Position numbers and translations under genes: made by a program
Notes under the pieces: generated by a model
What the model saw: the letters and a program-made list of their open reading frames with translations, nothing else
Database searches by the model: none
What the model was told of the DNA's origin: nothing
In this document: positions 35,463 to 44,637 of the stretch, in pieces
Layout of the letters: the number at the start of each line of letters is the position of its first letter
Position numbering within the stretch: position 1 is the stretch's first letter
Assembly: GCA_025201805.1 (NCBI GenBank)
Contig: MU619285.1
Location: 75,751-139,750 of the forward strand
DNA from: Parasitella parasitica
Lineage: Eukaryota; Mucoromycota; Mucoromycetes; Mucorales; Mucoraceae
DNA: 64,000 nt
Reading direction: 5' to 3'

Positions 35463-35619
35463 TACTTCTCAAACTATCCAACTCGAATGTATCTGTCGGT
35501 ATATGAAGATCAGTGGATTTTTTGAGAAAACATGACGTCTTCGTAGCAACACATCCGCGTCATATAACCGCTGTTTCCAACAAAGTCAAAGGATAATATT
35601 TGATTGCTAGAGTTACTTG

Positions 35620-36008
35620 TCAAGGAGTTGATGCTGCTAAGATACAGGAGTTTATTCTAGCATTTTTGCTTTGTTGGTGAGTAACCACCGATTTACTTGC
35701 ATCTTGTCTTTTAAACTCTATGCTGCATAGTTCAACAGTGACTCCTAAACGGCTGCAGTTAACAATCAAGTCAATCCTCCTCCCAAACTCATTTAGTTCA
35801 TGTTCTTCCATTATGCTGCGCAATGAATCTTATCGAAACGCAAACGCTTTCGCCATCTGACAAAATAAGCTCAGTATCATCCATAATCACGTCCAGCAAC
35901 CCTTCAAACTTCCTCAAATAGGCCAACTCGGACTTGGGTGAAGCGCCCTTCCAGAAATCAAAGCCTCTAACACTTGTAAAAAAAAAAAAAAAAGTATTTA
36001 AAAAAAAA

Positions 36009-36040
<32 letters not shown>

Positions 36041-37133
36041 CTTACACAATCTCTACTACGTTTAACAGCTGGTATTTTGGTGAGCGTTTGTTTGACTCTT
36101 TGTATTTAAGTTCATCAATTATCGTATGCAACTTATCTGTAGTGCAGGTTATTGTATACAGCTCAAGCTGATCAAGTACTTCATCTATCATTATGTTCAT
36201 ATTGTCATCAAATTCAAGTTCATCTTTCTTTTGCTGTCTAATATGATTTATTTTTTTCGTTTCACCAATAGAAATCAAAGATTCATATATATTTCGTAAA
36301 TATGGATTGGTGAAATTTAAGATGTTGGACAATGAGAGCTTCAGTAGCTCAGTTGATATAAAGTCAATCTTGCTGCATTATTGAGTGAGCTTTTTTTTAA
36401 AGAATGTGTCTGATGCTGTTGTTGTGTTCTTTTCCAGGAATATTTATAGCATCGATTATATATTTTGGGTCTAGTAGTTTTGTTATAGCCATATTTCTAA
36501 CCTTGCTTGCATAGTTCTCATCTTCGTTTTTTTCAGCTATCAAACTAGTTTCATCTTCTATGGCTCGCTCTTCCATTTCACTGCTTCCGTCTTCGTCTTC
36601 AGCATTTTCTTCTTCTGCAGAGCTTTCGTCGTCGCTTCAATTCTAGTACATGACACAGCTCTATAAAGTAAGTATTTTTGATGCCACAAGTATATCTTTC
36701 TTCATAGCAAAACAATAAAACAGGTGTGGCTCATCTTCCCTCAGATACTTCTCAGCTTTTTATAAGAAATAGAAGGTTTTTTTTATCAGGAACTTTAATA
36801 TGTATTATCACAAACACTGTAACATTTATCATTTGCTTCAACTTTTTTTTCAGAAACCATAAAAAGACCAAATACGGGATTAACTAAAAATGAAAGAAAG
36901 TTAATATTTTAAACTTATATATATTACTTTCCGACAAGAGCCTTTCCAGGCCTTGACTTTACTATCACACTGTTGTATTCTTTCGACCAATGCCTTTGTA
37001 AGTCAATTGCCTTCTTAAAACTGTATCGTACCGAGTTATTTTTAATTTTGGTGGTATCCATTTTGACGAAATGATTAAAAGAGGGCTTATTTGCACCTTT
37101 TGAATAATCTTCAATAATTTTAGAATCTTTCAT
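35620..37133 (-). pseudogene. decayed multi-exon gene of unknown function
   Basis: Coding-like pieces occur in order on the minus strand: a putative first exon at 36928-37133 (MKDSKIIEDYSKGANKPSFN, ending KALVGK before a GT), a piece near 36670-36760 (EKYLREDEPHLFYCFAMKKD), an acidic Glu/Asp stretch near 36560-36640, a helical segment at about 36042-36332, KSELAYLRKFEGLLDVIMDD ending ILSDGES near 35850-35960, and NEFGRRIDLIVNC with VELCSIEFKRQDAS and QQSKNARIN at 35620-35800. A frameshift near 35830-35850 (readable on one side as ...SVCVSIRF, on the other as ...MEEHELNEFG), a stop at about 36395 and long A runs break it. I suspect a repeated gene family of unknown function, but cannot name it. 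Confidence 0.5.
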
Positions 37134-37195
37134 ATTATTGTTTAATAAATAACAGATAAATAGAGATTATCCATTTCGATACATGTACTGAAAGC

Positions 37196-38070
37196 ATGAA
37201 TTCAATGTATGCAGGACCCATCTCCACCACCATTCATATCTCAGGTAACCAGGAAGGTAAATATAGCCTCGAATTGCTGCGAAATGCTATAGACGATAAC
37301 CTCAGTATGCTCAAGCATGTTGATGCCCATGTGGTCCGCAATGAATTTGATCGAGAATTGTACCTCTGGAGAAACGTGGCCAAGCTATTCGCGAGAACTG
37401 AGTACGTAATTCAGCTCGATATCGACTTCTTTTCATGCACTGATATCCGCAAAATCGTACTGAATAACTCAAAGGCCACGCCTTTATTGCGCACTGGCGA
37501 AGCTTCACTGGCGAGGCTGCACTGGTGATACCTACATTTGAGTAATCGCAGCAAGAAGAAGGCTTGGACTATCGCCAGTTCCCTTCCAACTAGCCCAATC
37601 TCGTCAGGCAACACAAAGAAAAGAAGCTTATAATGTTTCATTCCTTTTGATTGCCTGGTCATGCTCCCACTGGTTATGAACGTTGGACATCAAATGAAAA
37701 AGAGCTTTATCAAGTGACGACTTATCAACACTCGTACGAGCCCAATGTCATATTCAAAAACCAGGGCTCTCCATCGTGCGATGAGAGATTTGCTGACTAT
37801 TGAAGCAATAAGGCTGCCTGCTTGTATGAATTGTACATTCCTGGCGTTGATTACTACGTATCGTTCATCAAGCGCACGCCCATCCTGATGAAGCCAGATA
37901 GACATGTCCTAATTGGTAGTATTGTGACTCTCTCTAATCGCCTTGAGGAGGGGAAAGAAGCTGTTGGTTTTGGTATTCATAAACTTTCCTCCAAATTGAA
38001 ATGGTTTCTGACGACTTATCAAAGCTTTATAGTCGTAAACGATTCAAAAAAGGGATTGAAAATCGCCTAG
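37196..38070 (+). pseudogene. decayed LARGE-like glycosyltransferase gene
   Basis: The first 110 codons (37196-37528) resemble family GT49/LARGE-type glycosyltransferases: GPISTTIHISGNQEG, VDAHVVRNEFDRELYLWRNV, then ARTEYVIQLDIDFFSCTDIR, where the DxD metal-binding motif is present (DID). After a stop at about 37528 the homology goes on through broken frames: IPTFE then stop, GLDYRQFPSN then stop, GHAPTGYERW, TTYQHSYEPNVIF, GSPSCDERFADY then stop, and NKAACLYELYIPGVDYYV near 37810-37860. There are at least four in-frame stops or shifts, so no full enzyme can be made. Such enzymes normally act in the Golgi. Confidence 0.7.
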
Positions 38071-38359
38071 GCGGGAAGAAAGTAACAGGAAATGCAGATA
38101 TTCTGGTAATAATATTGCAGATGCGTTGTCGAATACTTGAGACTAAGCAAAAAACCAGATGTTTATGAATTTCTTAATCTTTTTGGAAAAGTTAGCAGAG
38201 GCTGCAGAAAAGGATGCCGAAGGTAGAGGCACTAAAAATATCAGACCAAAAGATATTAAGGGCAATCTTGAAGTAAGCTTCACTTTATATATTTATTTAT
38301 ATACATGTATAATTTAACGAAATTATTAGAAAACCTTGCGTCAATTTCGTGGTTAGCAA

Positions 38360-39225
38360 TCAAGTTTTTCCAGCATCCCAAGCTCTGATAGGAGGTGGTT
38401 TTGGGCCAATTTCGTTTGAAGAATCACTGCTGCTACTGCTTCTGCTACGCTTGCTCTTCTTTTTCTTTTTCTTCGTCTTTTTATCATCGTCTACTGCAAA
38501 CACATAATCGTCCTCTTTTTCTGATTCTACATCTAATAAAGGATCATACCCTTCAGAAAAGTATCTATCCATGGATGAATTGATTTTGACTTTTCCTCGA
38601 CCTTTGAATTGCACTTCTTCAGCTGCAGTGCGTTGTTTTTGCTTTTTACTATCTCTTTTGGACTTTGAAGGTGATTTGGATCTACTACGTCGTTTGTTTT
38701 TGCTGCTACTAGCACGTTCTGGAGATGTTGTCTGCCTCCTTGATTTTGATTTTGATGTAGACATGGAAGTAGATTTAGAGTTACTGTGATGATGATGTCT
38801 ATGGCTATGTCTTTCGTTGTCTTTTTTTCTTCTCGATTCATCCTCTTGTTTTCTTTCCCGTTCCAACCTTTCTTGCCTTAGTTTAGCGACGTTTTTTTCA
38901 TTTGCTTTTATGACAGCTTGATTATGACTATCTGTTGCTTTGACCATATTCAACAGAAATCGGGTATTTGGCTTTGGTTTACTGCTCGGTGGCCTAAATG
39001 TTGTCCCAATGTTGAGTTACTTGGGTCACAATGTAACGAAAGCTCTTACGTGTTTGGTTTATATGCTTGCACGCCCACTTGGTCGTACTTTTTACGTTTC
39101 TCCTCTGCCTCTTTAAGTATGAGATCAGCTACATATTTATCCACGTCCTCATCAGAAACATTCCGTGCGCTGGCACCGGCTGCCGCTCTTATCAAATCGT
39201 TGACGACACTATTTTTGGGTGGCAT
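38360..39225 (-). CDS. K/R/S-rich nuclear-type protein, NKAPD1-like N-terminal motif
   Basis: Two exons, 39050-39225 and 38360-38993, join in phase to 269 residues. An acidic helical N-terminus (MPPKNSVVNDLIRAA ... VDKYVADLILKEAEEKRKKY) is followed by KPNTRFLLNMVKATDSHNQA, which resembles the RNVIRHTDAHN motif near the start of animal NKAP-domain protein 1. The rest is Lys/Arg/Ser-rich with SR dipeptides, a His run (RHHHHS), and a conserved-looking island VQFKGRGKVKINSSMDRYF. It ends in a Lys run and a GPKPPPIRAWDAGKT tail. This composition suggests a nuclear protein tied to splicing or chromatin. The start is the first ATG giving a sensible N-terminus. The family assignment is tentative. Confidence 0.75.
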
Positions 39226-39388
39226 GGTTACAACAATGATTTGCAATTGCGAAAACACATTGAATCCATCTGTTTAGGTAGTGTCTGCGACGGTCACAAC
39301 GAAAATCTCTAAATCCAAATTAAGATCAAAGCATTTGCTTCTTCTGGATTCATAATTATCCTCTTTCTTCCCATTATCTCCACATTTT

Positions 39389-40657
39389 ATGAAGTCTGTC
39401 AAGTCCACGCAGTATTTGTACACAGCGTCGTTATTTTTTCTTATATTCCTAACGGCTGTTTGTGTCGCAATCTCTGCCGCAGATGTTGTTATTCAAGCTC
39501 TCACCGATAAAACAAACACTGGTCAATTTGATTATCGCAATTTAATAGTCGTCGGTGGTAGCTACATGCTATTGGTAATTTATTTTAGGGTTTCTTTGTA
39601 CAATTGCTAATCAAATATAACATGCAGGCGTTAGCTTCATTGCTATTCTCTTGTAGTAGAATGTTAACAGTGAGAGGCTCCCTTCAAGACATCCCAAAAC
39701 TCTATATTCCTATAAAAAAGGAAGATTTACCCAAGGTAGATTGTAGATCATTCAAATCATCCTGTATATTGATCTAAAATTTACATTTAGAAAGTGTTTC
39801 AAAAAATTCGACATGGATTTGAACAAGCAAAAGAAACTCGAAGATTAGCAGAGCCAAGAGCAGAGGATATTCAAGCTGCTGGTTGGGCGACGCCAGGTAT
39901 TTGTGGATAATCTCAACTCAACATTATGAATCAGTAACTGATACAAAACAATTAAACTAGGTACTCCTATGTTTGCAGATTTAGATTTCAAGAAAGCAGT
40001 TGCCAGAACTCCCGCCATCATTGGTAAGATTGCTAATGCGTTATCAAAGCAGGTAGCTAAGAAATGCAATTTATAATAGAGAAAGTAGCAATAAGCGTCA
40101 GTCCGAATTACTTTAGACCACTGTATGTTCCTGTTCGCCAGTACATTGAAATTTTGATTCAACAAGGAGTCATCGACAAACAATTGGGATCATATTATTT
40201 GCGAGGATATGAACTTGCGAGATTCAGCCAGGAGCCTTTAAATCAAGATCAGTACATGAACATTATGAAGCATCTTGCTGCCATCTTGCAGAATATGGGT
40301 TACAACATAAAAAACAACAGTAATATTTCAGCCAGAAAAATGAGTCATCAGACTACCACTACAAGCGACTCTGCGTCCTCGGATCGTCAGGATACTCGGA
40401 AATCAAGCTATCGACGCCGATTGTCAAGCCATGAATCAATAGACTCCATCTCTGTTACCCAGTCCACCAACACGTGGCTTTCACGTTCCACCCATACCAC
40501 GAGGAATAGAAAACCTACCATCAGTCATGAAAATAGAGAATCTGCTGATGAATCAGAAGAGGATGAAGACGACTATTCCTCCTACAATGAGAACGAGGTG
40601 CGAAATGAAATTTATGAATTCCTGATGAAGGATAGAGCATCGCAACATCAGATTTAA
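39389..40657 (+). CDS. DLT1: Defect at low temperature protein 1 (DLT1) homologue
   Basis: Membrane protein of the fungal DLT1 family, named from a yeast cold-sensitive phenotype; biochemical role unknown. Exons 39389-39574, 39628-39735, 39791-39896, 39961-40023 and 40080-40657 join in phase to 346 residues. Two N-terminal membrane segments (LYTASLFFLIFLTAVCVAIS and about VVGGSYMLLALASLLFSCSR) are followed by a cytoplasmic region with IPKLYIPIKKEDLPK, VFQKIRHGFEQAKE, and the characteristic YVPVRQYIEILIQQGVID ... YLRGYELARFS. The C-terminal third is Ser/Thr-rich with an acidic patch (ADESEEDEDDYSSY). It is divergent from the K/R/S-rich gene, with only 163 bases between start codons, so they share a promoter region. 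Confidence 0.85.
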
Positions 40658-41924
40658 TTACTAGATTTCTTGTATATATATCACACTTTTTTTACCATAT
40701 ACATTCCTACTTTTTGCATAATCCATCATAGAATATTGAACTCAACTGTACAAATATTAATTCTGCTCATTTAATTAAACATATTTAAAATAAATATTCG
40801 AACAATAAGGGGTCCATTATAGCCTATCATTTAACAATTAATAATATATTGAACATTGATGGCAACGTCCTTCCTTTAATTTAAAATCACAAGGGAAATA
40901 TTCGTCGTGTCCTTGTTGAGTAAAGATGTTTATAACTTCTGTCAATCCAAATTTATTTCTGCATTCTTGTAATAAGTCAATGAACAAGAAATGGCTGATA
41001 TGTTTTAATCATGAGACCTTTGCTCATTGTTGTTGTGAGAAATCTGTTTCAATCCAATTTACCGTAATATGGTTTTGAGCGGATTTATCTCGTATGGGAA
41101 TATCGTTGCCCAAAACTTACGAATCAATACTTCCAATAATAAACTAAATGTCCATAGAACAGATAAATGAACAAGAGCTCACTTTAAGTATAAATCAGAA
41201 ACGTCATGTGAATCAGAAATATAAATTTATATACTCTATGTATATATGAATAACATCAAATGCTTTGAAGGAGGAATACTCTGAAGCTCACTTATAGCTT
41301 TTAATTGCTGATACACGTTTTTTATTTGATTACAATACGATTGTCAAATGCGTATAAGCATATTAAATGGATTTTTTCATAGAAAACCGCATTAATTCAT
41401 CCATCCAAGCGGTTTTCTGTAATGACAGGCCCAAAAGGACTATCAAAAATATAAACTAAAATAAAAGTTCTATATCTCACCATGCCTAGGTTGTTTATTA
41501 AAACAGATAACTATATCGTTATGGCTATGAATAGCAACATTAATACCCCTAAGTTGGTATTATCACCGAGAACTGTATGTGAATACAAGCTAGTTATAGC
41601 AGATATACTTCAAGGTCCTCTAACTGGATAACAAGTTCAGAAAGTTGCTGAATAGAGGTAACTGCAGAGTACTTTTTGACTTCTGATTTTAACACTTACC
41701 AGATTTAACATCAAAACAAATAAATATCGGTGGAAATTTTTTAATCAGTAGTTGAAGGGTTTAGCCAATATATTTGTAATATATTAAATTAATGTTTTTC
41801 AATAATCATCACACCTGGTGAAGTGTAGCATGAACTACAACTATTATTGAATTTACATTGAAAATGGGCACTGCAAATAAATGTATAGAACAAAAATAAA
41901 CAAGTTATAAACACACTATTAATT
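40658..41924. other. intergenic, AT-rich
   Basis: No gene is seen. It contains a perfect 10-bp hairpin at 41381-41418, listed separately. Confidence 0.45.
41381..41418. other. hairpin-forming inverted repeat
   Basis: AGAAAACCGC and its exact complement GCGGTTTTCT are separated by an 18-base loop. It stands out in AT-rich DNA. It could be a transposon end, a structured RNA element or chance. Confidence 0.6.
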
Positions 41925-42311
41925 TACACACCAAAGCTAAAGATTCTATTGATTGATAATAAGAAGCTGTTCGTTTTTATTGAATAAATCTACATACATC
42001 AATCAACAATCATATTTGACTTTTAGTTATCGAACATGATTATATCATTAGGTACGGCGATCCAGGAAAAGTTGTTATGAGAACGGTTTCCATGACGACA
42101 AATGCAAAAAATGATGGTAACCTATTGTATTTTATGGACATAGCACAATTCCGTTCACGTGGAAAAGATAGGGCTTTACTAGAAGATGAACGCAATCAAC
42201 AACACAAGTGTTTTAGTGCTATACTACTCGAAGGTGAAGCCTAGGCCCGTTGCAGCAGCATGAGCCACACATCACTTTAGTAAGACACTAAATTTACCGT
42301 AGTAGTGAAGC
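41925..42311 (+). repeat. left arm of foldback element
   Basis: Near-identical, inverted, to 42951-43337. Confidence 0.9.
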
Positions 42312-42580
42312 AAAGGTCAATGATTTAGCCAAACGTGGCGGAGTAGTGCAATTCATTTAATTGTTGAATAAGATAAAAATACAGTAGTATTCAGAAGAAC
42401 TCAGGATCTATCTTTATTTAATCAGCTAAATGTTATGAATCTGATTAATCATTCATCAATAAGTTCTTTAGCTTCGCAACTTAGAATAAGAAGAATCCAA
42501 ACATATGCTATTTCTTATAATACAACAAGAAATTATACTAATTACTGCTATCTACTATATAAAATAACCGGTGGCATTTA

Positions 42581-42664
42581 TTCTTGGATCCGATCAGGAA
42601 CGGTTGCCATGACAACTGAGTCGAAATAGTGGTAACCATTGGTATTCTATGGATACAATTTAAC
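42581..42664 (+). repeat. dispersed repeat, copy C
   Basis: Contains CGATCAGGAACGGTTGCCAT and GGTAACCATTGGTATTCTAT. It is closely related to the minus-strand segment at 2095-2200 and more distantly to blocks in both arms of the foldback element (about 42058-42145 and, inverted, 43117-43204). The core GTTGCCATGACAAC is a near-palindrome. Confidence 0.75.
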
Positions 42665-42950
42665 AGTGATGGTAAGTTAAGAAACTATATTAAAAATGTT
42701 TAGATTCATCGTAAATGCTTACATCTGTCGTATTTAAATATGTATATTATTAAGGCATGAGGAGGGGGAAAGGGTGGTTTATAACTTTAAAATGGTGATG
42801 TGTCATGACATCCACATAGATTCCTATTATGTAGTACCAAATACGTAATAAAATATAATATAGTGACCTCCAATTGTTAGTTATTTCAGTTGTTTAAAAC
42901 GCATAAAAGTTTTATTAAGTGTGCCAGGTTTAACTAAATTATTGTCTTTA

Positions 42951-43337
42951 GCTTCACTACTACGGTAAATTTAGTGTCTTACTAAAGTGATGTGTGGCTC
43001 ATGCTGCTGCAACGGGCCTAGGCTTCACCTTCGAGTAGTATAGCACTAAAACACTTGTGTTGTTGATTGCGTTCATCTTCTAGTAAAGCCCTATCTTTTC
43101 CACGTGAACGGAATTGTGCTATGTCCATAAAATACAATAGGTTACCATCATTTTTTACATTTGTCGTCATGGAAACCGTTCTCATAACAACTTTTCCTGG
43201 ATCGCCGTACCTAATGATATAATCATGTTCGATAACTAAAAGTCAAATATGATTGTTGATTGATGTATGTAGATTTATTCAATAAAAACGGACAGCTTCT
43301 TATTATCAATCAATAGAATCTTTAGCTTTGGTGTGTA
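42951..43337 (-). repeat. right arm of foldback element
   Basis: Near-identical, inverted, to 41925-42311. Confidence 0.9.
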
Positions 43338-44637
43338 GTAGCGACTTTTTTATTACTTTTCCATTTTCATCATCATATACAAGCATCTGATACTGTGCCC
43401 TTTTCAAACCTGGCACAGCAAAATTGATAACGTATCTAGACTATTACGCATATGCAGAACAGCACTGCCATCTTTCAAGATTTTATCGTTAAAAATATAC
43501 AAAGGATCATCTAAAGAATTGAATCCCAGCTTTGGGGTCTACTTCTATAATTAAATCCCAGACGTCAAAAAACGAAACCCTGCATGCAATCTGGCCCTGT
43601 CAAAAAGGTGTTCCTGAATTTATAATTCGATCACCGAAGGAATAATCACAGCGCATTGAATATAATCTTCGTCTATAATCGGCTCCATTTAGACTTAAAC
43701 CAGGCTTTTTGTAAGCTGACAATCAGCCATAGTATTATTTCATGGCATGAGAATTTCCTACAGCTTTTTTTTAAAAAAAAATTGGATGGACGAATTTTTG
43801 ACAATTCCGAAATCATTCAGACTATTTTACATTAGATATGTCCGTCTTTTATATTGTTCCAAACTTTGAAATGAGTTTAATATTATCATAAGTTTAAAAA
43901 ATCAAACGGATATAATTAAGTTTCAAGACTTTATTAAAAACTTCAAAGTGAAAAGAAAAATCATGTTTTTATTAAAACGAAGGTTCTGCCTGAAGCCTAT
44001 CCTTGCCTGTACTTATAGGACCTTGGTCTCAATATTTCCCGGAAGTAAGTACTATTCCTAGTTTTTAATGGTAAAAACACTTGAAAAAAAAAGACACCAT
44101 GAAAAATGCCCTACGATACAAATGTTTACATTGAATACTGTATATTCATCTTAAAACAATACGAAGCTGGTGATTTATAAGCGACGCTAACACATACATT
44201 TATTTAGTAAGTAAAAGTGTAATGATAAAGAGTCATTAAACAATTTTCCTATTATGTTTGGATAATATAATGCATTTTAGAATTAATTAGGTGTACATTT
44301 TAAAATAGTCTTAATTTTTACAAATACCTTATATGTTTAATCTAGCCTGATGTCGAGTATTTTCAATTCAAGAGGTACTGAAAAGACACAAGATAGTTTT
44401 TCATTTGGAAAAATGTTATAGAGTAAATGTAAATGTTAAATTTCACACATTCAGTCTTTTACAAAGCAACTAACAAATTTCATCAATGTTATGAGGCTGT
44501 TCAAAATCTTGGCTCTTGCCGTCCACCCCGCCTTCGGTAGTTCAATCACGATACGATGTGGAGAAAGAGAAAAAAAAAAACTCTTTATTTTTCTTTGTTG
44601 CTTGTTTTCACTAGTTCCTTTCAATCAAATATCTGGA
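43338..44637. other. intergenic / upstream region of JmjC gene
   Basis: No supported gene. An ATG at 44491 is in frame with the JmjC gene and would add 49 residues, but the extra stretch contains a GTAGTT...TTTTCACTAG segment (about 44537-44614) that looks like an intron or leader sequence. Confidence 0.4.

Larger units (their letters stand above)
41925..43337. mobile_element. foldback element with 387-bp inverted arms
   Basis: The left arm (41925-42311) and right arm (42951-43337) are inverted copies of equal length that differ at about two positions by eye. Both end TACACACCAAAGC, with TA at the outer edge, so a TA target duplication is possible. Weaker similarity continues about 30 bases inward of each arm. 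The 639-base centre encodes no recognisable protein (longest frame 64 codons at 42435-42629), so it is non-autonomous. Each arm contains a block (GAACGGTTTCCATGACGACA ... GGTAACCTATTGTATT) related to a block in the centre at 42581-42664 and to a copy at 2.1 kb. Confidence 0.85.

Noticed and set aside
36340-36400. tRNA-like A box (AGTAGCTCAGTTGATA)
   Set aside because: No B box (GGTTCGAxTCC-like) follows and no cloverleaf with an acceptor stem can be drawn. It lies within the decayed minus-strand gene.
38060-38150. Words reading NNIADALSNT, like the end of a Gypsy RNase H domain
   Set aside because: Only about ten residues match and no reverse transcriptase or integrase similarity is nearby. 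Too short to call a retrotransposon.
40658-44490. CRISPR-like or tandem array
   Set aside because: The repeats here are two inverted arms and one related block, not regularly spaced direct repeats, and the organism is a eukaryote.
44491-44637. N-terminal extension of the JmjC protein from an upstream ATG
   Set aside because: The added stretch includes a GT...TTTTCACTAG segment typical of an intron or leader, and its translation looks non-coding. Left as an alternative start only.
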